From Catelliglobosispora koreensis DSM 44566 (lineage in GTDB: Bacteria > Actinomycetota > Actinomycetes > Mycobacteriales > Micromonosporaceae): a stretch of DNA of 64,000 nucleotides. The stretch's first letter is position 1. The number at the start of each line of letters is the position of its first letter. The notes beneath the pieces are model-generated. The model saw only the letters and a program-made list of their open reading frames with translations, did not search any database and was not told the DNA's origin. Location: contig NZ_KB903272.1 in NCBI RefSeq assembly GCF_000379685.1, positions 62,624-126,623 on the forward strand. The letters are read 5' to 3'. A program made the position numbers and the translations under genes. Shown here piece by piece: positions 24,306 through 33,428 of this stretch.

Positions 24306-25754
24306 CTACCCTACCGGCGCCGGGCGGGCCTTGAAGAAGGCCGCCACGAGTGCCGCGCCAGCGACAGAACCTATGGCACACACGATAAGCACGACGTCCA
24401 TTCCCGACACGAAGTTCGCCTGGGCTTGAAACAACACGGCCGGATCGCCGAGCCGTGCCGCGGCGACGATCGACTCCTTTGCCGGACCGGATAGCCCGTT
24501 GGAGTAGATGGAGTTCAGCAAGCTGCCCAGCCCAGCCACCGCGAAGGCTCCCGCGACCTGCCGCAGTGTCTGCACCAGACCAGATCCAGCACCGGCTTTC
24601 GCCTCAGGCAACGAGGCGAGAACCGTGTCCATCGCCGGCACCATCGCGAGCCCGAGGCCCAGCCCAGCGAGCCCAAGCCAGCTGCCGGTGAGCACAAAGG
24701 GGGACGCCGTCGTCGTGAGCGAGCCGAGCGCGAATCCGGCGGCCAGCAGCAGCATGCCCGTGACGATCGCACTCCGGTTCCCCAGGCGAGCCGCTATGCG
24801 CGGTGCGAGCTTGCCGGTCACCATCAGGCCGAGGATCAACGGCACCAGACCCCACCCCGTCTGCATCGCGCTGAATCCCTTAACCGCCTGCAAATAAAGG
24901 GGTACGACGAAGAGCCCGCCCATAAGTGCCAAAGCGGCGAAGACGGTAGCCACCGTGCCCCACGTGAACGCCGGGCTCCGGAAGAGCCCAAGGTCGACCA
25001 TGGGTTCACGTCGGCGCAGATTGCGATAGATGAATAGTCCAATGAGGACAGTCGCGGCGCCCAAACTGCCTAGCACACGGGCTGATCCCCAACCCGCCTC
25101 CGGCGCGTCGATGACGCCGTAAACGGCTAGCCCGAGCCCGCTAACCGAGAGCACGACACTGAGCGGATCGAGCTTCGCCGACGCGGGATCTTTCGACTCC
25201 GGCAGCAAGATGGCCGCCGCGATCAGGGCAATGGCGATCACTGGCAGGTTGATGAGGAAAACCGAACCCCACCAATAGTTTTCCAGCAGCCACCCGCCTA
25301 CGATCGGCCCCAGAGGCAGTGCGAGTCCCATCCCGACGGTCCAGGTGGAAATCGCCCGTGCGCGTTCTTCCGGCGGGAAGATCACCGGCAGCGTGGACAT
25401 CGACAACGGGATGATGATGGCCGCGCCAACGCCCATGACGGCACGAGCGGCGACCAGTGTCGCGGTGCTGCCGGCGAAGGCGGCGAACCCACTCGCGGCA
25501 CCAAAGATCACGAGACCGGCGAGCAGGAGTTTCTTGCGTCCCCAGCGGTCGCCTGCGAGCCCAGCGGGCAGGAGGAACGCGGAGAACGTGATCAGGTAGG
25601 AGGAGACGATCCATTGCAGTTCGCCAGTGCTGGCGCCGAGGTCGGCGGCGAGGGTCGCGAGGGCGACGTTCAGCACCGTGCCGTCGAGCCCGATGACGAG
25701 CACGCACATGACCAGGGCGGCGAGCGCCAGCCAGCGGTTTTTGAGAGCTACCAT
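24306..25754 (-). CDS. MFS multidrug exporter, DHA2 (14-helix) type
   Basis: The 482-residue protein has about 14 hydrophobic helices. It carries the DHA2/EmrB-type motifs: LDGTVLNVALATLAADL in helix 1, GDRWGRKKLLL in loop 2-3 (motif A) and AISTWTVGMGLALPLGPIVGGWL (motif C). Proton-driven drug export is the family function. It is followed by its TetR gene. The ATG at 25754 lies within an inverted repeat, and a promoter places transcription start at the ATG, so the message is probably leaderless. Confidence 0.9.
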   Translation of the reverse strand: MVALKNRWLALAALVMCVLVIGLDGTVLNVALATLAADLGASTGELQWIVSSYLITFSAFLLPAGLAGDRWGRKKLLLAGLVIFGAASGFAAFAGSTATLVAARAVMGVGAAIIIPLSMSTLPVIFPPEERARAISTWTVGMGLALPLGPIVGGWLLENYWWGSVFLINLPVIAIALIAAAILLPESKDPASAKLDPLSVVLSVSGLGLAVYGVIDAPEAGWGSARVLGSLGAATVLIGLFIYRNLRRREPMVDLGLFRSPAFTWGTVATVFAALALMGGLFVVPLYLQAVKGFSAMQTGWGLVPLILGLMVTGKLAPRIAARLGNRSAIVTGMLLLAAGFALGSLTTTASPFVLTGSWLGLAGLGLGLAMVPAMDTVLASLPEAKAGAGSGLVQTLRQVAGAFAVAGLGSLLNSIYSNGLSGPAKESIVAAARLGDPAVLFQAQANFVSGMDVVLIVCAIGSVAGAALVAAFFKARPAPVG

Positions 25755-25774
25755 AAATTGATAGTAGCTCTCAA
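25741..25774. promoter_or_regulatory. 11-bp perfect inverted repeat over the MFS start (probable TetR operator)
   Basis: TTGAGAGCTAC (25741-25751) is reverse-complemented at 25764-25774 with a 12-base spacer that contains the MFS start codon. One arm lies in codons 2-5 of the gene, the other overlaps the -10 element. Confidence 0.6.
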
Positions 25775-25791
25775 AATCTAGTAACCGTCAA
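25761..25791 (-). promoter_or_regulatory. promoter of the MFS-TetR operon
   Basis: On the minus strand TTGACG (25791-25786) and TACTAT (25766-25761) are 19 bases apart. The MFS ATG at 25754 starts seven bases after the -10, so the transcript would be leaderless. The whole promoter fits in the 38 bases after the aldehyde dehydrogenase stop. Confidence 0.5.
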
Positions 25792-25792
25792 A

Positions 25793-27277
25793 TTAGCCGT
25801 GCAGGAACTTGACCGCCCGCTCGGCTAACTTCATGCCGCTCTTCGTCCGCCGGAACGTCAGCAGCGCCGGGACACTGGGAAGGCGCCGCTTCGCGATCGC
25901 CTTCACGCGGGCGAATTCGCGCAACCCATCTTCGCCGTGAATCCGGCCGAACCCGGAGTTGCCCACGCCCCCGAAGGGAAGCGTTGGCAGCACAGCGAAC
26001 GAGAACAAGGAGTTGATCGAGGTCATCCCGGTGCGCAGCTGGCGAGCCACTTCAAAGCCCTGTGAACGGGAGAAGACCGCCGAGCCGAGGCCATATTGCG
26101 TCCCGTTAGCGAGCCGCACGGCTTCCTCTACGCCGGACACCTTCGCCACCGTGAGCGTTGGCCCAAACGTTTCTTCCTGAACCGTCGTCGAGTCCTCGGG
26201 GACACCGACCAGGATGGTTGGCCGCACATAGGCGCCGCGAACCGCGTCTGGCCCGCCGAGCAGCGCCGTGGCGCCGTTGGTCAACGCCTCATCGATGTGC
26301 CGTTTGATCAGATCGCGCTGGCCCGGCATGGTGATCGGGCCGATCTGGGAATCGATGTCGATGCGTTTGGTCTCCTCGACGAGCTTGCTGACGAACTTGT
26401 CGTAGACGCGCTCGTGCACATAAGCCCGCTCGATGCCGACGCAAGCCTGCCCAGCGTTGAAGTTCGCGCCCCAGGCGACCGCTTCCGCGGCAGCGTCCAG
26501 GTCAGCGTCCTCAAGCACGAGCACCGCGTCTTTACCGCCGCCCTCAATGACAACGGGCGTAAGGGTTTCGGCACATGCCGCCATGACCTTCTTGCCTGTC
26601 GCCGGCGATCCCGTGAACGAAACTTTGTCCACACCGGAGCGGCACAGCGCCGCGCCCACATCGCCCATGCCGTGCACGATCTGCAGGACCGGATGCTCCG
26701 GCACGATCTGCTGGAAGAGATCGACGTAGAACTGTCCGATCGCGGGCGTGTATTCGCTCGGTTTGAAGACGACCGCATTGCCGGCCGCGAGGGCGTAGGC
26801 GATCGATCCCATCGGCGTGAAGATGGGGAAGTTCCAGGGACCGATGACGCCAACGACGCCGTATGGCTGGTACTCAAGGTAGCCCGCGTATTCCGGCTGC
26901 ATCAGCGAACCGCCGACACGCCGCCATCCCAGCGTCTTGCGCGCGTGACGGGCCGCCCAAGCGATGTGATCGACGGAAACGACGACTTCCAGCACGGCTT
27001 CTTCGAGTGGCTTACCGCCCTCTTGGTTAATCAGCACCGATAGCTCACCGATGCGGCCAGTGATCGCCTTGCGCCACTTCAGCAAGCGGCGCTTGCGCTC
27101 GCGGAAACCGAGCCCGGCCCACCACGCGGCAGCCTCGCGGGCACGTGACACCGCGTCCTTTACATCTTCGGCAGTGGCAACCCGCACACGGCCGACCTCC
27201 TGGCCGGTCGCCGGGTTAGTTGAGATCAGCTCGCCGGCGGTCACGCTGCTCGCGCCGGGAATCGTCGTGACGGTCAC
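25793..27277 (-). CDS. NAD(P)-dependent aldehyde dehydrogenase
   Basis: The 494-residue protein has the ALDH fold with PWNFPIFTP, the cofactor motif FTGSPATGKKV, the general-base glutamate in VIEGGGKDA and the nucleophilic Cys in NAGQACVGIER. The last motif places it among succinate-semialdehyde or medium-chain aldehyde dehydrogenases with a Glu after Ile. Length is normal. It oxidises an aldehyde to the acid; the substrate cannot be read from the sequence. It is divergent from the secreted sugar dehydrogenase gene; the inverted repeat at 27308-27330 lies between them. Confidence 0.9.
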   Translation of the reverse strand: MTVTTIPGASSVTAGELISTNPATGQEVGRVRVATAEDVKDAVSRAREAAAWWAGLGFRERKRRLLKWRKAITGRIGELSVLINQEGGKPLEEAVLEVVVSVDHIAWAARHARKTLGWRRVGGSLMQPEYAGYLEYQPYGVVGVIGPWNFPIFTPMGSIAYALAAGNAVVFKPSEYTPAIGQFYVDLFQQIVPEHPVLQIVHGMGDVGAALCRSGVDKVSFTGSPATGKKVMAACAETLTPVVIEGGGKDAVLVLEDADLDAAAEAVAWGANFNAGQACVGIERAYVHERVYDKFVSKLVEETKRIDIDSQIGPITMPGQRDLIKRHIDEALTNGATALLGGPDAVRGAYVRPTILVGVPEDSTTVQEETFGPTLTVAKVSGVEEAVRLANGTQYGLGSAVFSRSQGFEVARQLRTGMTSINSLFSFAVLPTLPFGGVGNSGFGRIHGEDGLREFARVKAIAKRRLPSVPALLTFRRTKSGMKLAERAVKFLHG

Positions 27278-27307
27278 GGCCGAAGTCTATTCCTACCCGG
27301 AAGTAAT

Positions 27308-27330
27308 AAGAAAGATCCTCATTCTTTCTT
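27308..27330. promoter_or_regulatory. 8-bp inverted repeat in a divergent promoter region
   Basis: AAGAAAGA (27308-27315) and TCTTTCTT (27323-27330) form a perfect dyad with a 7-base spacer. It is an A/T-rich island in GC-rich DNA, 31 bases upstream of the aldehyde dehydrogenase start. It may be an operator. Confidence 0.45.
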
Positions 27331-27402
27331 GTACTGATCGGGGGATCCGAGCGCTCCTCGTAACCGATACTTTGGGGCGCAGTTTCTCGGGAGGAATACC
27401 AA

Positions 27403-29718
27403 ATGTTACGTCGGCTTGGCGCAGCTATGTCCCTAATTCTGGTGGGATCGCTGCTCAACGGCATCGCTCAGCCGGTCTCGGCTGGGCCAGCTCTGCCCAG
27501 CGGTTTTCAGGAGCACATCGTGTTCGCTGGGCTGACCGACCCCACCAACCTTGAATTCGCGCCCAACGGACTCATCTTCGTCGCCGAAAAGGGCGGCAAG
27601 GTGAAGGTTTTTGACAACCTCGGCGACCCCGACCCGACGTTGTTCGCCGACCTATCCGCCAAGGTCTTCAACCTTGGTGACCGTGGCTTGCTCGGCCTCG
27701 CGATTCACCCGCAGTTTCCGGTGCAGCCCTGGATCTATGTGCTGTACACATTGGACGCCCCGCCAGGGCAGAGCGCGCCCTACTGGAACGACAACTGCAC
27801 CTACTGGGATGGCAGCTGCGTCGTGACCGGGCGGTTGTCGCGCCTGCGCGCGGACGCGACCGGCAAGGTGATGACCGGCAGCGAACAGGTGCTTGTCGAA
27901 GGCTGGTGCCAGCAATGGATCAGCCACTCGACCGACGATCTGAAATTCGGCGTCGATGGCATGCTCTATGTCACGGGCGGCGATGGCGCCAGCTTCACTC
28001 AAGTTGACTATGGACAGGTCGGAAACCCTTGTGGCGACCCGGCTTTCGAAGGCGGCGCGGTGCGCTCGCAGAGCCTTCGCAGCGCCACCGGGCCGGTCCT
28101 GCTCAACGGGGCGATCCTGCGGCTGAATCCAGAGAACGGCGCTGCGGCTCCCGGGAATCCGTTCCTCTTCTCGCCAGACCCGAACAAGAGGCTCATCGTG
28201 GGCTACGGCTTGCGTAACCCGTATCGCATGACGATGCGTCCAGGGACGAGTGAGGTGTGGATCGGCGATACCGGCTGGAATAGCTGGGAAGATATCGACC
28301 GGCTGGTCGACCCGCTCGCCATGACACCACAGAACTTCGGCTGGCCATGTTACGAGGGCAATGGCCAGCAGTCCGAATACGCCAGCAGTGGCATTCCCTT
28401 GTGCGGTTCGCTTTACGCCGCCGGAAGTGGTGCGGTCAGCCCGCCATTCCTTAGCTATGACCACGTGCCCACGGGACAGCCGGGGCAAGGTTGCGACAAC
28501 AACGGCTACTCACCGTCCGGGCTCGTGTTCTACCCGCACAGCGGGGGAGTCTTTCCTGCCGAATATGGCGGCTCACTTTTCATCGCTGACTATTCGCGCA
28601 AGTGCATCTATGTCATGAAGACCGCTCAGCAAGGCGGTCTGCCCAGCCCCAGCCTTGTGAGCACCTTCGCCGAAGCGGCCAGCCCGACCGACCTCGAGCT
28701 CGGGCCAGACAACGAGCTGTATTACGTGAGCTTGGGCGGAACGGTTCGGGCGATCAGGTATTACTCGTCGAACAGGCCGCCCGTCGCGCACATCGACGCC
28801 GGGCCGGTCACCGGGAACCCGCCGCTGACCGTCACGTTCGACGCCTCCGCGTCCAGTGACGCCGACGCGGTCGACCAAGGCCAGCTGACCTATCAATGGG
28901 ACTTCACCAACAACGGTTCCTTCGACACGACTGGTGTGGCGGTGGAGCACACATACTCCGTCGCGGCCAGCTATACGGCCCGGCTCAAGGTCACGGATCT
29001 GGCTGGAGCGTCCTCGGAGACAACCGTGGCGGTGCATGTCAATGGCTTCCCGCCGACCCCCACGATGGACAGCCCGAGCGCGGCCCTGACGTGGAAAGTC
29101 GGGCAGACGGTTAGCTTCAGCGGCAGTGCGGCCGACCCCGATGACGGTGTGCTGCCCGCGGCCAGCCTCAAGTGGGAGCTGCGCATGCAGCACTGTGTCG
29201 TGAACGGTGGCTGCCACACCCATCCATTGCAGTCGTGGAACGGTGTGGCCAGCGGTTCGTTCACGGCACCTGATCACGAGTTGCCAGCGCACCTTGAACT
29301 CGTGCTCACGGCGACGGACTCCAGTGGCCAGACGTCGAGCATCACCCGCCCGCTCAACCCGAAGCCGGTGTCCTGGGCGGTGCAGACCCAGCCTGCGGGG
29401 CTTCAGCTCACCACTGACGCGTTCGCCGGGGCGGCACCGTTCACGGTCGATTTGATCGATGGGGCACAGCGCACTGTTTACGCGCCGTCCTCGCAGTTCC
29501 TCAATGGGGTGGGCTACCGGTTCATCGGGTGGTCAGATGGCGGCGCCCAGCGGCACACCGTGTCTATCGGGCCGAATGAGCAACCGCTGACAGCGACCTT
29601 CCTGCGCTGTTCAGGGTGGATCCACTACCTGGGCCTGCCCGGGTGCACCAAGATCGGCCCCGATACGCCGCGTATGCCAGGTGAGCCCAGCGTCGAAACG
29701 CCAGTCATCCGCTTCTGA
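27403..29718 (+). CDS. secreted PQQ-type glucose/sorbosone dehydrogenase with PKD domain
   Basis: The 771-residue protein has a signal peptide (cleavage near QPVSA, about residue 26) and a six-bladed propeller domain (about 30-450). The propeller shows LEFAPNGLIFVAEKGG, DRGLLGLAIHPQF, DLKFGVDGMLYVTGGDGA and GYGLRNPYRM. A PKD Ig-like domain (about 458-550, DASASSDADAVDQGQLTYQWDF) follows, then two further Ig-like domains to the C terminus with paired cysteines. The family oxidises sugars or aldoses with PQQ; many actinomycete members are extracellular carbohydrate-active accessory enzymes. GGGAGGAA precedes the ATG. Confidence 0.85.
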   Translation: MLRRLGAAMSLILVGSLLNGIAQPVSAGPALPSGFQEHIVFAGLTDPTNLEFAPNGLIFVAEKGGKVKVFDNLGDPDPTLFADLSAKVFNLGDRGLLGLAIHPQFPVQPWIYVLYTLDAPPGQSAPYWNDNCTYWDGSCVVTGRLSRLRADATGKVMTGSEQVLVEGWCQQWISHSTDDLKFGVDGMLYVTGGDGASFTQVDYGQVGNPCGDPAFEGGAVRSQSLRSATGPVLLNGAILRLNPENGAAAPGNPFLFSPDPNKRLIVGYGLRNPYRMTMRPGTSEVWIGDTGWNSWEDIDRLVDPLAMTPQNFGWPCYEGNGQQSEYASSGIPLCGSLYAAGSGAVSPPFLSYDHVPTGQPGQGCDNNGYSPSGLVFYPHSGGVFPAEYGGSLFIADYSRKCIYVMKTAQQGGLPSPSLVSTFAEAASPTDLELGPDNELYYVSLGGTVRAIRYYSSNRPPVAHIDAGPVTGNPPLTVTFDASASSDADAVDQGQLTYQWDFTNNGSFDTTGVAVEHTYSVAASYTARLKVTDLAGASSETTVAVHVNGFPPTPTMDSPSAALTWKVGQTVSFSGSAADPDDGVLPAASLKWELRMQHCVVNGGCHTHPLQSWNGVASGSFTAPDHELPAHLELVLTATDSSGQTSSITRPLNPKPVSWAVQTQPAGLQLTTDAFAGAAPFTVDLIDGAQRTVYAPSSQFLNGVGYRFIGWSDGGAQRHTVSIGPNEQPLTATFLRCSGWIHYLGLPGCTKIGPDTPRMPGEPSVETPVIRF

Positions 29719-29810
29719 GCCAAACTTGTGGAACAAACCACAGGCACTGCCGGTTTGGAGCGGATGCCCGCCGTGGCAGACTCGGCTGAACCTGTACTAA
29801 GGAGGCCGCG

Positions 29811-31589
29811 ATGGCGCGCGAGATCAATACGGTCGGTGTGGTGGGGCTCGGCACCATGGGCGCCGGAATTGTAGAGGTCTTTGCCCGCAACGGCCTGTCC
29901 GTGGTGGCGGTAGAGATCAGTGAGGCGGCGCTGGAGCGCGGCCGGCAAAACCTCGCCGGCTCGACCGGCCGTGCGGTCGCCAAAGGCAAACTGTCGCAAG
30001 AGGACAGTGACGCCCTTCTGGCCCGGGTCGACTTCCGCATCGGGCTTGAGGCCCTGAGCGAGGTCGACTTCGTGATCGAGGCCGTTCCCGAGCACCTCGA
30101 CCTCAAGCAGCGCATCTTCGCCGAGCTTGACCGGGTGTGCGCGCCGCACGCGATTCTTGCCACCAACACGAGCTCCCTGAGCGTCACCGAGATTTCCGTC
30201 GCGACGCACCGGCCCAACCAGGTGATCGGGGTCCACTTCTTCAACCCCGCCCCCGTGATGCGTCTCGTCGAGATCATCAAGACCGTGGTGACCGCGCCCG
30301 AGGTCGTCGAGGATGTCGAGGCGCTAATGGCGCGCATCGGCAAGACCGACGTGACGATCAGCGACCGGGCCGGGTTCATCGCCAACGCTCTGCTTTTCGG
30401 TTACCTGAACCACGCGGTCACCATGTTCGAGGGCAAATACGCCACGCGCGAAGACATCGACGCGGCCATGAAGCTCGGCTGTGGGCTGCCGATGGGCCCG
30501 CTCGCGCTGATGGACCTGATCGGCCTCGACACCGCCTACGAAATTCTCGACACGATGTACCGCCGCGGTGGCCGCGATCGCCGGCACGCCCCGGCGCCAC
30601 TGCTCAAGCAGATGGTCACCGCTGGACTGCTCGGCCGTAAGAGCGGCCGCGGTTTCTACGCCTATGAGAAGGCTGGCTCACCGGTCGTCACCGACGCGGT
30701 GTCCAAAGCGGACAGTGAGAACAGTCTGCAAAGGACGATCACGACCGTAGGTGTCGTGGGCTCCGGGACGATGGCCACGGGCATCATCGAAGTCTTCGCC
30801 AAGGCGGGATATGAAGTCCTGAGCGTGACCCGCGGCGCGGAAAAGTCCGCGGCGGTCTGCGAATCGGTGAAGACCTCGCTCAACAAGGGCGTCGTGCGAG
30901 GCAAGCTCAGCGAGGGTGACCGCGACGCGGCGGTCGGCCGGATCACGTGGTCCACCAACCTCGACCACCTCTCCGACGCCGATCTCGTGGTCGAAGCGGT
31001 CGTGGAGGAACTCAGCGTCAAGAAGGCCCTGTTCGCCAGCCTCGACGAGATCTGCAAGCCGGGCGTCGTGCTCGCCACGACCACGTCGAGCCTGCCCGTC
31101 ATCGAGTGCGCCATGGCCACCCAGCGGCCCGCCGACGTCGTGGGTCTGCACTTCTTCAACCCGGCTCAGGTCATGCCGCTGGTTGAAGTCGTCAAAACGA
31201 TCCGGACCTCATCAGCGACTCTTGCCACTGCCAACGCGGTCGTCGCCAAGCTCGGCAAGACCGCTGTCGGGTGTGCCGACCGGGCTGGCTTCATCGTCAA
31301 CGCCCTGTTGTTCCCGTACCTAAACGACGCGGTCAAGATGCTGGAAGCCAGCTACGCCAGCGCCGACGACATCGACGCGGCTATGAAACTCGGCTGTGGG
31401 TACCCGATGGGCCCGTTCGAGTTGCTTGATGTGGTGGGCCTGGACGTCTCGCTAGCCATTCAGCGCGAGCTTTACCTCGAGTTGCGTGAGCCCGGGTTCT
31501 CGCCCGCCCCGCTGCTGGAGCACCTGGTGACCGCGGGCTATCTCGGGCGCAAGGCCGGCCGCGGATTCCGTGATCACACGCATCGCTAA
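29811..31589 (+). CDS. tandem-fused 3-hydroxyacyl-CoA dehydrogenase
   Basis: The 592-residue protein consists of two full-length copies of the 3-hydroxybutyryl-CoA dehydrogenase fold. The Rossmann motifs are GVVGLGTMGAGI (about residue 9) and GVVGSGTMATGI (about 312). Each is followed by an FFNPAxVMxLVE active-site segment and by a C-terminal domain with KLGCGxPMGPxxLxDxxGLD. Usual enzymes are about 285 residues, so this is an internal duplication. The second copy retains its catalytic His/Glu region. It interconverts 3-hydroxyacyl- and 3-ketoacyl-CoA with NAD(P). TAAGGAGG precedes the ATG. Confidence 0.88.
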   Translation: MAREINTVGVVGLGTMGAGIVEVFARNGLSVVAVEISEAALERGRQNLAGSTGRAVAKGKLSQEDSDALLARVDFRIGLEALSEVDFVIEAVPEHLDLKQRIFAELDRVCAPHAILATNTSSLSVTEISVATHRPNQVIGVHFFNPAPVMRLVEIIKTVVTAPEVVEDVEALMARIGKTDVTISDRAGFIANALLFGYLNHAVTMFEGKYATREDIDAAMKLGCGLPMGPLALMDLIGLDTAYEILDTMYRRGGRDRRHAPAPLLKQMVTAGLLGRKSGRGFYAYEKAGSPVVTDAVSKADSENSLQRTITTVGVVGSGTMATGIIEVFAKAGYEVLSVTRGAEKSAAVCESVKTSLNKGVVRGKLSEGDRDAAVGRITWSTNLDHLSDADLVVEAVVEELSVKKALFASLDEICKPGVVLATTTSSLPVIECAMATQRPADVVGLHFFNPAQVMPLVEVVKTIRTSSATLATANAVVAKLGKTAVGCADRAGFIVNALLFPYLNDAVKMLEASYASADDIDAAMKLGCGYPMGPFELLDVVGLDVSLAIQRELYLELREPGFSPAPLLEHLVTAGYLGRKAGRGFRDHTHR

Positions 31590-31598
31590 GTTTTATTT

Positions 31599-31877
31599 GT
31601 GCCACGCAAGAACAGACGGCGTGATGAGCCGGGCCGCCCTGATCCGGGGCCGGTCCGGCATGAGCGCATTGAGGGCGAATTCCGGGTCCGGGCGTTAACC
31701 GGCGAGTCGAGCACCAAGACTTACCGCTGCCCCGGCTGCGACCAGGAGATCAAGCCAGGGGTCCCGCATGTCGTGGTCTGGCCCCATGAGGACTTCGGTG
31801 ACGTCTCCGATCGTCGGCATTGGCACACCAGCTGCTGGAACGCCCGTCACCGCCGCACCCCCACGACCCGCGGCTGA
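31599..31877 (+). CDS. small conserved actinobacterial zinc-binding-like protein
   Basis: The 92-residue basic protein, from the GTG at 31599, contains CPGCDQEIKPGVPHVVVW and then HWHTSCW. This is a treble-clef-like pattern that could bind one zinc ion. It starts nine bases after the acyl-CoA dehydrogenase stop on the same strand. Similar proteins are widely conserved in actinobacteria, where they are often mislabelled as ATP/GTP-binding. No function is known to me. Confidence 0.7.
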   Translation: MPRKNRRRDEPGRPDPGPVRHERIEGEFRVRALTGESSTKTYRCPGCDQEIKPGVPHVVVWPHEDFGDVSDRRHWHTSCWNARHRRTPTTRG

Positions 31878-31894
31878 AATAGGGAGAGGGAGGA

Positions 31895-31922
31895 AGCCAG
31901 CCTTTAGCTGAACAGGCTGGCT
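31895..31922. terminator. bidirectional hairpin between convergent genes
   Basis: AGCCAGCCT (31895-31903) pairs with AGGCTGGCT (31914-31922) across a 10-base loop. It lies between the 31599 gene and the Uma2 gene, whose last codons form the second arm. Confidence 0.5.
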
Positions 31923-32482
31923 ACCGGAACTTCCACGGTCAGTGGCTCCTGTGCTCTGACGAGATCGCCTGAGCCATAAACCTTTTCGAGGGTGTAGCCG
32001 TTGGGAGTCGGTCCTGTCAGGACGGTGACGGTTTGCGTGCGCGGGTCAACGATCCAGAACTCCTTGACACCAGTGGTCGCATAGCCGTTGCGCTTGATCA
32101 CGTGATCGTTGGCGGGATTGCCGGGCGAGACGACCTCGATGGCCAAGCTGACGGTCGAGGGTGGCAGTGCGGGAAGGGCCGACTCCAGCATCTCGGCATC
32201 GAAGATGGTGAGGTCGGGAACGAAATAGCTGCGATGGTCCTGCTTGAGCACACCGAAGTTTTCACCCGCCTTCAGCGACTCTGGGAGCTGCTTGAGCAGG
32301 ATATCCCGAAGCCTGACGACAACACTCCCATGTGGAATGGGTGGAATCGGCGACACGAGCAGCGTCCCTTCGAAAAGCTCGAACCGCCAGCCTTCGGCAT
32401 CGGGCAGCACCAGCAGATCCTCGAAAGTCCATGGACGGGTGGGATCGATGCCGGTCAGTGGTTTTTCCTGGGTCACGGTCAT
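31904..32482 (-). CDS. Uma2-family PD-(D/E)xK endonuclease-like protein
   Basis: The protein is about 192 residues from the ATG at 32482. It has the Uma2 pattern: WTFEDLLVLPDAEGWRFELFEGTLLVSP, then FVPDLTIFD, LAIEVVSPGN with following K, and GVKEFWIVDPRTQTV. These correspond to the PD-(D/E)xK nuclease core. Uma2 proteins are abundant in cyanobacteria and actinobacteria, but their role is uncertain. AGGAGG lies one base before this ATG and seven before an in-frame GTG at 32476, so translation may begin at the GTG. Confidence 0.8.
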   Translation of the reverse strand: MTVTQEKPLTGIDPTRPWTFEDLLVLPDAEGWRFELFEGTLLVSPIPPIPHGSVVVRLRDILLKQLPESLKAGENFGVLKQDHRSYFVPDLTIFDAEMLESALPALPPSTVSLAIEVVSPGNPANDHVIKRNGYATTGVKEFWIVDPRTQTVTVLTGPTPNGYTLEKVYGSGDLVRAQEPLTVEVPVASLFS

Positions 32483-32521
32483 GCCTCCTGTTCTACTCCT
32501 CCACTCTGACACTATTCGGCT

Positions 32522-32632
32522 TCAGTTGGGGAAGGTCCAGGTGTCGACGCGAAGGTCGATCTTGCCGTCGGAACGCAGCTCGACGACTTCCAAGAGGACG
32601 ACCTTGCGGCTGTCCGTTAACGCAGGAACCAA
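32522..32632 (-). pseudogene. possible C-terminal gene remnant
   Basis: After the deacetylase stop, another minus-strand frame reads LTDSRKVVLLEVVELRSDG followed by KIDLRVDTWTFPN and a stop. That looks protein-like (alternating hydrophobic strands) but has no start codon or ribosome binding site. It may be the tail of a decayed gene or a chance frame; I have little confidence. Confidence 0.2.
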
Positions 32633-33351
32633 GCCCAACGGCGAGGGCGAGCCGGGTTGGCTTGAGCCGTGTTCACGGTGTCGCCCAAGGATTTTGCGGA
32701 CAGGCCGAGCGAAGCGAGGCCGGAAAGCAAGAGTTCGGCGAGTTTTCCCCGATCCACGGTGGGTGCTGGGCCATCGTCCACACCGACGTCGGCTCCCGCG
32801 AACGCGTCGTGGGCAAGGATGATTTCGCCTGCCTGAGCCGAGCCCAATGCGGCCTGTGCCATCTCTTCTTCCGGCAGCTGAACCCAGTCGCGGGCGGTGG
32901 GTCCCCACGCGACGGGTTCCATGCCGGAGCGCCGCACGGCTGTCCAATGTGGAAGGAGAATCGCTCCGTAGGGCGCGCGGAACCAGCGGACCTCAACGCC
33001 CGCAATGTCTTCCAGGATCGCCTTGCCCTCGCGGCACCGGCGCAGCACTTCGGCGGACGAATATTGGGTGAGCCTGGTGTGGTCGATGCCGTGCAGCGCG
33101 ATCTCATGCCCGGCCGAGACAATCTCGTGCACCAAAGACTTGTTGGCGACCGCTCGCGGCGTCAGCATGAAGAACGTGGCGGTGGCGTTGTGCGCGCGCA
33201 GGGCTTCGAGCACGGCTGGCGTCGTCACCGGATCGGGGCCGTCGTCGTAGGTGAGCACGACGTCGGGCTGGGTGGTCGCGATTGCCCTGACTGAGCCGAC
33301 CGGGCGAGTGATCCAGCGCCACACCGGCCGCACCAAAGATCCAGGACTCAC
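32617..33351 (-). CDS. polysaccharide deacetylase (NodB domain)
   Basis: The 244-residue protein has the NodB motifs: TYDDGPD (motif 1, catalytic and metal Asp), HGIDHTRL (motif 2, HxxxH metal ligands), WFRAPYG (motif 3), and ILAHDAF near the C terminus (motif 5). It removes N-acetyl groups from chitooligosaccharide or peptidoglycan-type sugars using a divalent metal. There is no obvious signal peptide, but a basic, hydrophobic N terminus precedes the domain. It is divergent from the hydrolase at 33429. Confidence 0.88.
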   Translation of the reverse strand: MSPGSLVRPVWRWITRPVGSVRAIATTQPDVVLTYDDGPDPVTTPAVLEALRAHNATATFFMLTPRAVANKSLVHEIVSAGHEIALHGIDHTRLTQYSSAEVLRRCREGKAILEDIAGVEVRWFRAPYGAILLPHWTAVRRSGMEPVAWGPTARDWVQLPEEEMAQAALGSAQAGEIILAHDAFAGADVGVDDGPAPTVDRGKLAELLLSGLASLGLSAKSLGDTVNTAQANPARPRRWAWFLR

Positions 33352-33428
33352 GGCACCAAACAGTAGCCCCAGTCACATCGCGTGGCGGTGTCGGGTTATT
33401 GACGCTCAGGCACGGGAAGATAGTTAGC

